A DNA stretch of 64,000 nt from Flexithrix dorotheae DSM 6795 (GTDB lineage: Bacteria; Bacteroidota; Bacteroidia; Cytophagales; Flammeovirgaceae): assembly GCF_000379765.1 (NCBI RefSeq), contig NZ_KB903454.1, forward strand, positions 310,001 through 374,000, written 5' to 3'. This document shows, piece by piece, positions 26,575 to 35,830 of the stretch. Positions within the stretch are counted from its first letter, which is position 1. The number at the start of each line of letters is the position of its first letter. A program made the translations under genes and the position numbers. Under the pieces are notes generated by a model. The model saw only the letters and a list, made by a program, of their open reading frames with translations, did not search any database and was not told the origin of the DNA.

Positions 26575-27168
26575 TTATTCAGCTGCACCTTCATCACCTC
26601 CATCCTTAGACTGAGCTGATTTAAGTGCTCTTGGAATTTCAACTGAAGCAATAGTTACCATTGGGTTATTCAAGATGGTATAATCTTTTTGCTCAAGTGA
26701 GGAAATCTTCACAGATTTTCCTAATTCCAAACCATCAATACTTACTATAATATTATCTGGCATATGCTGAGGAAGAGATTTTACTTTAACCTTTCTCAGT
26801 TTGGTCACTAATTTTCCCCCTTTAAGAATACCAGGAGAACTTCCCTGGAATTTAACAGGAATTTCCATGGTTACCGGTCTGTCATCACTTAACTCTAAGA
26901 AGTCCGCATGCATAATGATTTCACTTACAGGATGAAACTGAATATCCTGTAGGATACATGTATGGATATCACCTTCAATGTTTAACTTTACGAAAGCAAC
27001 TTCAGGAGTGTAAACTAGGTCTCTGAAAAGAATCATTGGGGCATGAAAGTGGATGTTTTTTTCTCCACCGTAAAGTACAGATGGTACATTTGCTTCCTGT
27101 CTCAATGCTTTGGCAGTAGTTTTACCTAACTGTTCTCTTTTGTAACCTACAATTTCAATGGTTTTCAT
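26575..27168 (-). CDS. rplY: 50S ribosomal protein bL25, CTC long form
   Basis: This 197-residue protein is the two-domain (CTC/TL5) form of bL25, which binds 5S rRNA in the large subunit. The N-terminal L25 domain runs from IVGYKREQLGKTTAKALRQEANVPSVLYGG to about residue 95, and the beta-rich C-terminal domain contains VTMEIPVKFQGSSPGILKGGKLVTKLRKVKVKSLPQHMPDNIIVSIDGLELGKSVKISSL. The acidic, glycine-rich tail (SKDGGDEGAAE) is common in Bacteroidetes. A small ORF overlaps its start as ATGA. The usual Bacteroidetes neighbours prs and pth are absent here. Confidence 0.97.
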   Translation of the reverse strand: MKTIEIVGYKREQLGKTTAKALRQEANVPSVLYGGEKNIHFHAPMILFRDLVYTPEVAFVKLNIEGDIHTCILQDIQFHPVSEIIMHADFLELSDDRPVTMEIPVKFQGSSPGILKGGKLVTKLRKVKVKSLPQHMPDNIIVSIDGLELGKSVKISSLEQKDYTILNNPMVTIASVEIPRALKSAQSKDGGDEGAAE

Positions 27169-27299
27169 TTTATTTGATATTTGTATTTCCTGGTACTTAG
27201 TTGTCCTTCTTCATCCCAGGTCATGGTTAAAAATAATGATAGAGCTAACTGCTCCATTTTTTCAGGCTGCAAATTTAGCAATTCCTTTATAATTACCAT
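27165..27299 (-). CDS. Possible 44-residue small protein ahead of rplY
   Basis: A short ORF lies between the DUF2851 gene and rplY, ending in an ATGA overlap with the rplY start. Its ATG at 27299 has AAGGAAG upstream as a candidate ribosome binding site. An in-frame TTG at 27365, three bases after the DUF2851 stop, would extend it to 66 residues. The peptide (MVIIKELLNLQPEKMEQLAL...) matches no family I recognise. Tight packing and stop-start overlap argue for expression or translational coupling; the small size and lack of homologues argue against. Confidence 0.3.
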   Translation of the reverse strand: MVIIKELLNLQPEKMEQLALSLFLTMTWDEEGQLSTRKYKYQIK

Positions 27300-27366
27300 T
27301 CTTTTCTTCCTTATTTTACCACATATTTTAAAATATTTTGGAAATAAGACCTTCCTGGTTTTCAAA

Positions 27367-28653
27367 TCAATTACAATTACTCAAAATCTCATTCCCAATT
27401 TTACAATCAAGGCACTTTTTGGCCTTGCAATAATTATTTAGCAATTCAATTTGCCCTTGTGATTCAAATGCATTTTTAGCCTTCCAGTTTAATCCCTCCC
27501 ATTTTTTTGTGATATTATTTTTCTCCGGTTTCAATTGAGAAAGAAAAAGCAAGGCCTTTTGTTTATAATCTTCGTTATCCTTTTGAATGCCATAAGCAAA
27601 CAACAATGAAACAATGGTATTGATCATTAAAATACTTTTTGAGCTAACCCCCATAGCAGGAATTTCCTTTGATGCTTTTTTCTCTATCAGGTAATGTTTT
27701 CTCCAATAATCCGACTGTGGTGTACTGAACAATTTCTTCAATTCTTCCAAATCTTTACAATATATAATTCTGGAAAACAGACTTTCATTTTGAGCAAGAA
27801 AAGCCGCTAACTGTGCTAGTCGAATCGTGGGAAAATTAGCAGGCCTGAGCCTTAATAATTTCCATTCACTTTTGGAGATCATATTTTCCGGTAATTGGAA
27901 TTTATGTTGCAGGAAATTGTATTGATGGATCAATTGGCTAATATATTCATCCGGACTTTCAATATCCTCCAGCCACCCTGCCGCTCCGAAAAGCAGGGCT
28001 TCAAGAGAAAGCATCTGATTTCTGGTTTTGGCAACTCTTTTAAAAGTAACCATTCTGGCCAGTTTTAGAAAAGGTTCGCTATTCAATTTAAAACCATAAG
28101 CCTGACAAAGTACCTGAAAAATGGTTTCTTCCCAATCGGCATTATTTTTCAACCACAATTCCTCCACAAACTTTGCTTTCCGATACAAACGTGAAATTAA
28201 TGAGCCTTCCAGCATAGAAAAACGGGTCAGTTCATTTACCCGCTCAAATTCTCCTTCACAAGGAATTATTGCATCATTCAATACCAATTGCTCATAACTG
28301 GTTATCAATTGCCCTTCAATTAATCCCTTTAATGACAGGCTGGGAATTATCGCCCCATCTTTTCTTTTTACAGGTGTATCATTTTCATAAACCACATGAA
28401 GAATAACATTTTCATAAGCACTATCCCCGGAATGTCTGTGTTTTTCCCAATCTGAAGCTCTCACATGAATTTCAACATTACCCACCCACTCCATTTCACC
28501 AATTTTGATTCTGGAATTAAGAAAATCCGGACCAGAATTGGTATTATAAACTCCCTGATTGATAACCACAATGGTCTCACCAGAACCTGATTTCAGTTCA
28601 TTTTTTATAAACTTTTGAAATTTCCAGACATAATGTAAAAACTCTTCTTTCAT
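27367..28653 (-). CDS. DUF2851 family protein
   Basis: This 428-residue soluble protein belongs to DUF2851, a family nearly confined to Bacteroidetes and of unknown function. The start MKEEFLHYVWKFQKF, then GVYNTNSGPDFLNSRIKIGEMEWVGNVEIHVRASDWEKHRHSGDSAYENVILHVVYEND, is the strongly conserved N-terminal half. It has the look of a PD-(D/E)xK nuclease-like core (GPDF near a beta strand, then NVEIHV), which is inference only. The C-terminus has a Cys cluster (CKAKKCLDCKIG). It is read toward rplY. No signal peptide or membrane helix is visible. Confidence 0.85.
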   Translation of the reverse strand: MKEEFLHYVWKFQKFIKNELKSGSGETIVVINQGVYNTNSGPDFLNSRIKIGEMEWVGNVEIHVRASDWEKHRHSGDSAYENVILHVVYENDTPVKRKDGAIIPSLSLKGLIEGQLITSYEQLVLNDAIIPCEGEFERVNELTRFSMLEGSLISRLYRKAKFVEELWLKNNADWEETIFQVLCQAYGFKLNSEPFLKLARMVTFKRVAKTRNQMLSLEALLFGAAGWLEDIESPDEYISQLIHQYNFLQHKFQLPENMISKSEWKLLRLRPANFPTIRLAQLAAFLAQNESLFSRIIYCKDLEELKKLFSTPQSDYWRKHYLIEKKASKEIPAMGVSSKSILMINTIVSLLFAYGIQKDNEDYKQKALLFLSQLKPEKNNITKKWEGLNWKAKNAFESQGQIELLNNYCKAKKCLDCKIGNEILSNCN

Positions 28654-28877
28654 GGCTAAAAATTAAAATCAGTTGGAAATGAATAGGGCCCCAAAGGCAC
28701 AACCAGTTTACCTTTCCCTGATATTTGGCGCTTCAATTCAACTTCTTAAGGCGGGAATAATTAAAAATGAAAGGCATAAAATTTCTCCATTTAATAAAAA
28801 TCACTAATTTAACAAGGTGAAAAATTGATTCCATATCTGGGAATATGTAATTTAACAAATTAATAAACTAATACAAG

Positions 28878-29654
28878 ATGATTAAACTAAAATACTATTT
28901 GGTATTATCTATTGTTACCCTTTCTTTATCCTGTGTACCTAAAAAAGAACACGAGAAGATAAAATCTCAATTGGATTCTTTGCAAATTGACAAAGCTCAA
29001 CAGGAAGCCCTGCTTACAGAAATGGATGTAAAAATGGATTCAATTGGTGTTTTGCTGGATTCCATTGAAATGGCGGAAGCAGGAATTTTACTTAATCTTG
29101 AAAATGGAATCAGGTATGATGACTATGTAAACCGGCTGGCGGGTATTCAACAATATATGGCCAGAACCAATGCTGAATTACAGTCAATGGAAGAAGCCCT
29201 GATTAAATCTGAATCTCAAAACAAGGTTTATCAAAAAGTAATTGCCACTTATAAAAGAACCATCAGAGAAAAAGATGAAACGATAAAACAACTGGAAGAA
29301 AAGCTGGTGAATTATGAGGAAGAAAAAACGGCTCTTGTAAAAACTGTGGACTTGCAAAATGATGAAATTATGGAATTGGAACAACAAGTCAATTCCCAGC
29401 AAAATGATTTACAAAAAATGGCTGTTTCCCTCGATTCCACTCAGGTAGAAGCGGTAAAGGCACAAGCTGATAAATTCTTTTCCCTTGCCCGTTCTACTGA
29501 AGCTCTAGCCGATAAAACCAGCGGAATGCTTAATGGGAAAAAGAAAAAAGCTTATTACCGCCAGGCTTTCGATTATTACAAACAGGCATTTGAACTGGAT
29601 GAGGACCGGACCGATGCTTTTGATAAAATGACTGAATTAGAAGATAAGTTTTAA
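28878..29654 (+). CDS. Coiled-coil lipoprotein with C-terminal TPR-like repeat
   Basis: This 258-residue protein starts with a lipoprotein signal (SIVTLSLSCVPKK, lipid-modified Cys). A long heptad-rich coiled coil follows (about residues 25-200), including KYTRMREKDE-like charged blocks and ETIKQLEEKLVNYEEEKTALV. The end has a single helix-turn-helix resembling a TPR (YYRQAFDYYKQAFELDEDRTDAFDKM). Such proteins are usually periplasmic scaffolds or envelope-spanning spacers, but I do not recognise a specific family. It is monocistronic and followed by an intrinsic terminator. Confidence 0.75.
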   Translation: MIKLKYYLVLSIVTLSLSCVPKKEHEKIKSQLDSLQIDKAQQEALLTEMDVKMDSIGVLLDSIEMAEAGILLNLENGIRYDDYVNRLAGIQQYMARTNAELQSMEEALIKSESQNKVYQKVIATYKRTIREKDETIKQLEEKLVNYEEEKTALVKTVDLQNDEIMELEQQVNSQQNDLQKMAVSLDSTQVEAVKAQADKFFSLARSTEALADKTSGMLNGKKKKAYYRQAFDYYKQAFELDEDRTDAFDKMTELEDKF

Positions 29655-29703
29655 ACTTTTTTCTGCTTTAGTGATTTATAAATTTGAAGTTATTTAATTT
29701 AGT

Positions 29704-29729
29704 AGCCCGATTAATCATCGGGCTTTTTT
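29704..29729 (+). terminator. Terminator of the coiled-coil lipoprotein gene
   Basis: AGCCCGAT pairs with ATCGGGCT around a five-base loop and is followed by a T-run. Confidence 0.9.
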
Positions 29730-29856
29730 ATAGGAAAAATTTGAAACTGAATTCGGGTTAATCCTAAATCAATTCCTAATTTTACCTATTCCACTATCAG
29801 TAAAGCCAAACTAAGTCCCAGGACTATTTTTTTATTGATTTTTTATTCCGGAAGTG

Positions 29857-29873
29857 ATGGTAAAAATTACCAT
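29857..29873. promoter_or_regulatory. Palindrome upstream of uvrA
   Basis: ATGGTAA-AAA-TTACCAT is a perfect 17-base palindrome 78 bases before the uvrA start. A related half-site, TTAACCAT, follows about 18 bases later. It may be an operator for the uvrA operon; I do not recognise the regulator. Confidence 0.35.
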
Positions 29874-29950
29874 TTCTCTTTAAAAGGAAAATTAACCATC
29901 AAAAAAAATTGTCCCTGGTAGTCAGGATATTTTTATAAAAGGAGAATAAA

Positions 29951-32818
29951 GTGCACAAACAAAAGGAAAAAATAGAAACTGAAAACAATTCCCAGGCTTA
30001 CATTGAAGAGCAAATTTCAATTTTTGGGGCAAGAGAAAATAACCTCAAAAATATCGATATTTCCTTTCCCAGAAATAAGCTGGTAGTGATCACCGGCATA
30101 AGCGGAAGTGGAAAATCATCCCTGGCTTTTGATACCATTTATGCAGAGGGACAAAGGCGGTATATGGAAAGTTTTTCTGCCTATGCCCGGTCATTTATAG
30201 GAAATATGGAAAGGCCTGATGTAGATAAAATTGAAGGGCTGAGTCCGGTCATTTCCATAGAACAAAAAACCACTTCACGGAATCCAAGATCCACAGTTGG
30301 AACCGTAACTGAAATATATGATTTCCTTAGATTGTTGTATGCCAGAGCCGGGGATGCCTATTCATACAACACTGGGGAGAAGATGATCAAACAAACTGAA
30401 GATCAGATTATTGATATTATTCTTTCTGAATATAAAAACCAAAAGCTGATTGTACTGGCTCCGGTGGTAAAAGGAAGAAAAGGGCACTACAGGGAGCTTT
30501 TCGTACAAATCAGAAAAATAGGGTTTTCCAAAGTAAGAATAGATGGAGAAATTGTAGATATCACTCCGAAAATGCAGGTAGACCGATACAAGATTCACGA
30601 TATTGAAATTGTAATCGACCGCTTAATCATCAGAGAGGAAGACCGGCACAGACTAAATCAGTCCATAAAAGGTGCCATGCAACATGGAAAAGGTGTAATG
30701 ATGATTCAATTACCAGACCAGAAGGATGCCACAAGACATTTTTCGAAATTCCTGATGTGCCCTACCACAGGAATTTCTTATGATGAACCCGCTCCAAATA
30801 TGTTTTCTTTTAACTCTCCATATGGCTGGTGTCCGGAATGTAAGGGTTTGGGGAAAATATCGGAAATTACCAGAGAAACCATTATTCCGGATGATACCAT
30901 AAGCATCAGTCGCGGGGCAATTCTTCCACTTGGAGAATACAGAGACATCTGGATTTTTAAAAAAGTGGAAGCCATTCTGAAAAACCATAAATTAAGTCTG
31001 ACTACCCCTGTGAATAAAATTCCGGAAGAAGTGATTGAAATTTTACTTTATGGAAGTAAGGAAAAAGTAGCTGTAAAGTCTGTAAAATATCCAGGGCAGA
31101 TGTGGAATACAAGTTTTGAAGGAATCATCAATTTTCTGGAAAAACAGCAGGAAACAGGTACTGACAAAACCCAAAAATGGCTGGAGGATTTTATGTCAAC
31201 TAAAACCTGTCCGGAATGTGAAGGGGCAAGATTAAGAAAGGAAGCCAGGTATTTTAAGATTGCTGATAGAAATATTGCAGAACTGGCCTCCATGGATATT
31301 GTTGGCCTGGGAGACTGGTTTAAGGATATTGAGAAAAGGCTAAGCGAAAGGCAAAATGTAATTGGCGCAGAAGTTTTAAAGGAAATCCGAAAAAGAATTG
31401 GATTCCTGTTAAATGTTGGGTTGGATTATCTTACCCTGAATCGTCCGCTAAAAACCCTGTCCGGAGGAGAAGCCCAGCGAATCAGGCTCGCCACTCAAAT
31501 CGGAACCCAGCTTGTGGGTGTGCTTTATATCCTGGATGAACCCAGCATTGGTTTGCACCAGCGGGATAATGTAAAATTAATCCAGGCCCTTAAAGATTTA
31601 AGAGATTTAGGTAATTCGGTAATTGTGGTGGAGCACGATAAAGATATGATGCTCGAATCTGATTTTGTAATGGATATAGGTCCCGGAGCCGGGTCTCATG
31701 GAGGTAGGATAATTGCCCATGGAAACCCACAGGAGTTTATCAACCAAAATGGATTAACGGCAAAGTATCTGAAAGGTCTGGAAAAAATTGCCATTCCGGA
31801 AAAAAGAAGAGAAGGTACTGGAAAAAAACTCGTTTTGAAGGGAGCTGAAGGGAATAACCTGAAAAATGTAACCCTGGAAATTCCCCTGGGGAAAATGATT
31901 TGCGTTACAGGAGTTTCAGGAAGTGGAAAATCCACTTTAATTCATGATACCTTATATCCAATTTTAAGGCAGAAATTTTATAAATCAAATAAAGATCCGC
32001 TGGCTTACAAATCCATCACAGGATTAGAAGAATTGGACAAAGTGATTGAAGTAGATCAGTCTCCGATAGGCAGAACTCCAAGGTCAAACCCAGCTACATA
32101 CACAGGGATGTTTACTGATATCCGGGCTATTTTTGCCAATTTACCTGAGGCTAAAATAAGAGGATATAAACCCGGTCGGTTTTCTTTTAATGTAAAAGGA
32201 GGCCGATGCGAAACTTGTGGAGGAGGCGGTAAAAAATTGGTGGAAATGGAGTTTTTACCCGATGTATATGTGGATTGCGAAACCTGCAAAGGAAAAAGGT
32301 ATAACAGGGAAACTTTGGAAGTGAGATTTAAAGGGAAATCCATTTCAGATGTGCTGGATATGACCGTAGAACAGTCACTTGAATTTTTTGAAAATCAACC
32401 TAAAATACTGAGAAGGGTAAAAGCACTTAATAGTGTGGGGTTAGGTTATATCACTCTCGGCCAACATGCCACCACCCTTTCTGGAGGGGAGGCGCAGAGG
32501 GTTAAACTTGCCACTGAGCTTTCTAAAAAAGATACTGGAAAGACTCTTTATATTTTGGATGAACCTACTACAGGTTTACACTTCCAGGATATCAGACATT
32601 TGTTGAATGTGTTGAATAAACTGGTGGATAAAGGTAATTCAGTGCTCATTATTGAGCATAACCTTGATGTGATAAAGGTAGCTGATCACATTATTGATAT
32701 CGGTCCGGAAGGGGGAAATTTAGGTGGACAAATAATTGCCAAAGGCACTCCCGAAACTGTTGCCAAAAGCAGAAAAGGCTATACAGGAAAATTCCTTAAA
32801 GAAGAATTAAATCATTGA
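29951..32818 (+). CDS. uvrA: Excinuclease ABC subunit A
   Basis: This 955-residue protein is the DNA-damage-sensing ATPase of nucleotide excision repair. It has two ABC modules: Walker A GISGSGKSS (near residue 50) and GVSGSGKST (near 657), signatures LSGGEAQRIRLA and LSGGEAQRVKLA, and Walker B LYILDEPSIGLH and LYILDEPTTGLH. The second zinc module is complete (CETCGGGGKK...CETCKG). The first is altered: Cys270-Pro-Thr-Thr replaces the usual CxxC, while its partner CPEC remains. Translation starts at GTG 29951, supported by AAAGGAG seven bases upstream. The next gene begins seven bases after the stop, so uvrA heads an operon. Confidence 0.98.
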   Translation: MHKQKEKIETENNSQAYIEEQISIFGARENNLKNIDISFPRNKLVVITGISGSGKSSLAFDTIYAEGQRRYMESFSAYARSFIGNMERPDVDKIEGLSPVISIEQKTTSRNPRSTVGTVTEIYDFLRLLYARAGDAYSYNTGEKMIKQTEDQIIDIILSEYKNQKLIVLAPVVKGRKGHYRELFVQIRKIGFSKVRIDGEIVDITPKMQVDRYKIHDIEIVIDRLIIREEDRHRLNQSIKGAMQHGKGVMMIQLPDQKDATRHFSKFLMCPTTGISYDEPAPNMFSFNSPYGWCPECKGLGKISEITRETIIPDDTISISRGAILPLGEYRDIWIFKKVEAILKNHKLSLTTPVNKIPEEVIEILLYGSKEKVAVKSVKYPGQMWNTSFEGIINFLEKQQETGTDKTQKWLEDFMSTKTCPECEGARLRKEARYFKIADRNIAELASMDIVGLGDWFKDIEKRLSERQNVIGAEVLKEIRKRIGFLLNVGLDYLTLNRPLKTLSGGEAQRIRLATQIGTQLVGVLYILDEPSIGLHQRDNVKLIQALKDLRDLGNSVIVVEHDKDMMLESDFVMDIGPGAGSHGGRIIAHGNPQEFINQNGLTAKYLKGLEKIAIPEKRREGTGKKLVLKGAEGNNLKNVTLEIPLGKMICVTGVSGSGKSTLIHDTLYPILRQKFYKSNKDPLAYKSITGLEELDKVIEVDQSPIGRTPRSNPATYTGMFTDIRAIFANLPEAKIRGYKPGRFSFNVKGGRCETCGGGGKKLVEMEFLPDVYVDCETCKGKRYNRETLEVRFKGKSISDVLDMTVEQSLEFFENQPKILRRVKALNSVGLGYITLGQHATTLSGGEAQRVKLATELSKKDTGKTLYILDEPTTGLHFQDIRHLLNVLNKLVDKGNSVLIIEHNLDVIKVADHIIDIGPEGGNLGGQIIAKGTPETVAKSRKGYTGKFLKEELNH

Positions 32819-32825
32819 TAAACAA

Positions 32826-33956
32826 ATGACTAAACAACAACCAGACTGGAACAAAATCAGGGAAAATTACCCAGCCCTTGAAAAAGGCATTTTCCTAAAC
32901 ACTGCAACTTGCGGCATTATGTCGAAAACCACTGCGGAAGTGGGAAAACAATACTTCCAGGAATTTGCAGAACTGGGAGGGCTTGCCAGAAATAGCTGGA
33001 GCAAAGCACTTGAAGAGTTAAAAGAGCAGCTTAGAGTAATGCTAAAGGTGAAAAATGGAGAAATTTCCCTCATTGCCAATTTTACTCTTGGTATCAATTA
33101 CCTGAACTGGATGCTGGAAAAAACAAGTAAAAAAGTCTTGTTGCTCGAATCTGACTTTCCCTCAGTGACCAGTCCATGGGTGAAAAATAATTTTCACATC
33201 ACTTATATTACTGCAGATGAAAATGGTGCTTTTTCTCCAGAACTTATCGAGCAACTGATTGTAGAAAATCAAATAGAAATACTGGCTTTAAGCCATATTC
33301 AATTCAATACGGGTTTCAGGGCGGATGTGGAAGCCGTTGGGAAAATTTGCCAAAAGCATAAAGTCCTTTTCATTTTAGACAATACCCAGTCTTTTTCTGC
33401 TTTTGAAATTGATGTAGAAAAATGCCATGTGGATGTGCTAATTGCCAGTTGTTATAAATGGTCAACCGCAGGATTCGGTTCAGGTTTTATGTATTTAAGT
33501 CATCAGGTTTTGGAAAAATATCCTGCTCCTGTAATTGGAAACAATGGAATGGGAGTTGTGATTGATGCCGAAAAAGAAACCGATCCTAAACTCAAGGCCA
33601 AAGCTTTTGAAATTGGCCATCAGAATTTTTCGGGATTAATTTGTTTAAATCAGGCCCTGAAGGAATTAGATACCATTGGATTTAAAAATATTCAGGATAG
33701 AATAACTGCCTTAAATCAAAAATTAATTTCCAGATTAAAGGAAATTAAAGGTGTAAAAATAGTTTCGAATTACCCGCCTGAAAACACTTCCTGCATTGTA
33801 GTAATTGAAGGCAATGAGGAACACGAAAAGTTATTTGCCGCTAAGGGAATTCAGGTAGCTGCCAGAAATAAAGGACTTAGAATTAGCTTTCATTTCTACA
33901 ATTCATTTGAAGAAATGGAAACTTTTTGTAAAGTTGCAAGTGAAATTTATAATTAA
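32826..33956 (+). CDS. Class V PLP-dependent aminotransferase / cysteine-desulfurase-like protein
   Basis: This 376-residue PLP enzyme has fold-type I features: FLNTATCGIMSKTT at the N-terminus, substrate/PLP contact LSHIQFNTGFR, the pyridine-binding Asp with Gln in ILDNTQSFSAFEID, and the Schiff-base Lys in SCYKWSTAGFGSG. It lacks the long Cys-containing loop of true IscS/NifS desulfurases, and the closest annotation is selenocysteine lyase/isopenicillin epimerase-like aminotransferase V. The substrate is unknown. It lies seven bases after uvrA and 22 bases before a LUD-domain gene, so the three are probably transcribed together. Confidence 0.9.
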   Translation: MTKQQPDWNKIRENYPALEKGIFLNTATCGIMSKTTAEVGKQYFQEFAELGGLARNSWSKALEELKEQLRVMLKVKNGEISLIANFTLGINYLNWMLEKTSKKVLLLESDFPSVTSPWVKNNFHITYITADENGAFSPELIEQLIVENQIEILALSHIQFNTGFRADVEAVGKICQKHKVLFILDNTQSFSAFEIDVEKCHVDVLIASCYKWSTAGFGSGFMYLSHQVLEKYPAPVIGNNGMGVVIDAEKETDPKLKAKAFEIGHQNFSGLICLNQALKELDTIGFKNIQDRITALNQKLISRLKEIKGVKIVSNYPPENTSCIVVIEGNEEHEKLFAAKGIQVAARNKGLRISFHFYNSFEEMETFCKVASEIYN

Positions 33957-33978
33957 AAAATTAAGGTCTTTAGAAAAT

Positions 33979-34572
33979 ATGAGTAGTAGGGAAGAAATCT
34001 TATCCGCGATTAACAAAAATAAACCCACACTTTCACCACTTCCGGAAATGGAAACTTTCCCAAGGGAGGATATTGATAACCTTGCCTTTTTTAAGGACAT
34101 ATTGGAAAAAGGAAGTGCTAAAATTGTGGAGTTAAAATCATTAAATGATATTCCGGATGCGGTTAATGAAATTTACCCTGATTGCCCAAATATCTGCTCT
34201 GCCCTACCCCAACTATCTATTGGAAATTTCGACCTCCAAAAAATAAAAGATCCACATGAATTGGAGTCAGTAGATTTAGCCATCGTGCAAGGGCTTTTAG
34301 GTGTAGCTGAAAATGGTGCCATCTGGATTACTGATAAACAAATGATTCACAGGGCCTTACCTTTTATCAATCAGCACCTGGCTATTGTTTTAAAAAAATC
34401 AGATTTGGTTTGGAACATGCACCAGGCCTATGATTCCCCAGTACTCAAAGAATCCACCGATTATGGTGTTTTCATTTCCGGGCCATCCAAAACTGCTGAT
34501 ATAGAACAATCACTTGTAATTGGCGCCCACGGTCCCAGAAGTCTCACCATATTCCTAATTGAAGATAAGTAA
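33979..34572 (+). CDS. LUD-domain (LutC/YkgG-like) protein, stand-alone
   Basis: This 197-residue protein has a single LUD domain, as in LutC, the small subunit of the iron-sulfur lactate oxidase LutABC. Typical blocks are LAIVQGLLGVAENGAIWITDK, a segment rich in small residues, and the C-terminal SGPSKTADIEQSLVIGAHGPRSLTIFLIE. Neither LutA nor LutB lies nearby, which is common in Bacteroidetes, where the stand-alone protein has no established role. ATG at 33979 is chosen; an in-frame codon at 33907 would overlap the upstream aminotransferase by 50 bases. Third gene of the uvrA operon. Confidence 0.9.
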   Translation: MSSREEILSAINKNKPTLSPLPEMETFPREDIDNLAFFKDILEKGSAKIVELKSLNDIPDAVNEIYPDCPNICSALPQLSIGNFDLQKIKDPHELESVDLAIVQGLLGVAENGAIWITDKQMIHRALPFINQHLAIVLKKSDLVWNMHQAYDSPVLKESTDYGVFISGPSKTADIEQSLVIGAHGPRSLTIFLIEDK

Positions 34573-34677
34573 ATTGTAAAATACTTTACCTGTTTTTTAA
34601 AACAGAAGTTCAAGCTGGAGGTTAGCATATTTTTTATCTGGATCACAAAGATATTCTAACCTAAGGCTTCTACTTTT

Positions 34678-35676
34678 CTATCGCTTAATCTTACCAGAAG
34701 TGTCTCCGCTGGCTAATCTTTCCACATCCGCTACACTTACCATATTGGCATCACCTTCCACAGTATGTTTTAAAGCACAGGCTGCAGCAGCAAAATTGAT
34801 TGCGTCCTGGTCATTCGGATAATGTAATAAACCATAAATTAAACCAGCTGCATAAGCATCACCCGTCCCTACCCTGTCAATAATGTGGGTAACATCAAAA
34901 ACCTGGGTTTTGAGCATTTCTTTCCCATTCCAGATTTTCCCCCGAATGGTATTATGTGATGCATTTAAGGATTCTCTGTCTTTATCCGCCACTTTTTTAA
35001 TATTGGGATAAGTCTTCATCGCAAGCTTTGCTAAATGGCTGAATTTTAAATTCTCCTCAGTCTCCATTAAAAGTCGTAAATCACTGCTTCCGGCAATAAT
35101 TACATCACTTCCGGCAACTAAAGCTGGTAAAACTTCCTGAGGAGATTTCCCATAATTCCAAAGGTTTTGTCTGTAGGTAACGTCTGCTGAAACGGTTACC
35201 CCCAACTTATTGGCTGCCTTGATAGCAGCCAGACAACTTGCTGCAGTATTTTCAGAAATGGCCGGAGTTATACCTGTCCAGTGAAACCAGTCTGCCCCTT
35301 TTAAGATTTCCTCCCAATCAAAAGTATCAGGCAACATATTGGCAAATGCAGAATGGCTTCTGTCATAAACAACCGTACTTGATCGGTGTACTGCCCCACT
35401 TTCCAGAAAGTAGATACCCATTTCTTCCCCTCCATATTGAACTTGAGAAGTATTCACCCAATGCCTTCTCAAAAACTGAGTTGCAGATCTGCCTATAAGG
35501 TTATCGGGAAACCGGGTAACATGTTTGGCTTCCATTCCGAAATAAGCAAGTGAAACAGCTGTATTCGCTTCCCCTCCACCAAAAGTCAGTTCAAGGTGAT
35601 CGCTTTGTGAAAACTTGGCATACCCGGGAGGCTTTAGCCTCATCATCACCTCACCAAATGTTACAATTTTCTTCAT
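34678..35676 (-). CDS. kdgK: PfkB-family sugar kinase, 2-keto-3-deoxygluconate kinase type
   Basis: This 332-residue PfkB/ribokinase-fold kinase phosphorylates C6 of 2-keto-3-deoxygluconate in its closest family, feeding the Entner-Doudoroff aldolase. It shows the N-terminal TFGEVMMRLKPPGY block typical of KdgK, the Gly-rich sugar-contact motif FGGGEANTAVSLAYFG, and the catalytic-base motif DRVGTGDAYAAGLIYGL with Asp. KDG arises from pectate, alginate and ulvan uronates. No KDPG aldolase gene is adjacent. It converges with the LUD gene with no obvious terminator between them. The exact substrate within the PfkB family is less certain than the family. Confidence 0.82.
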   Translation of the reverse strand: MKKIVTFGEVMMRLKPPGYAKFSQSDHLELTFGGGEANTAVSLAYFGMEAKHVTRFPDNLIGRSATQFLRRHWVNTSQVQYGGEEMGIYFLESGAVHRSSTVVYDRSHSAFANMLPDTFDWEEILKGADWFHWTGITPAISENTAASCLAAIKAANKLGVTVSADVTYRQNLWNYGKSPQEVLPALVAGSDVIIAGSSDLRLLMETEENLKFSHLAKLAMKTYPNIKKVADKDRESLNASHNTIRGKIWNGKEMLKTQVFDVTHIIDRVGTGDAYAAGLIYGLLHYPNDQDAINFAAAACALKHTVEGDANMVSVADVERLASGDTSGKIKR

Positions 35677-35830
35677 TTTTTTAGCCTTCTTTGTTTTTTG
35701 TGCAAGTTAATACCTTTATTTCATGAGCGGAAATTGAAGTCTGTTATGAGAAATCAAAATACCTGCAATTAGAAGAAAAGTACTGTTATTTTTGAGATAG
35801 GAAAGTTTTTGATGGAAGGTTTAAAAAAAA

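Noticed and set aside
27181-27441. 86-codon plus-strand ORF opposite DUF2851 and the rplY spacer
   Set aside because: It is antisense to the end of DUF2851 and has a hydrophobic, unfamiliar translation with no ribosome binding site.
32826-34572. A lactate-utilisation (LutABC) operon
   Set aside because: The LUD gene lacks LutA and LutB neighbours; the upstream gene is a PLP aminotransferase.
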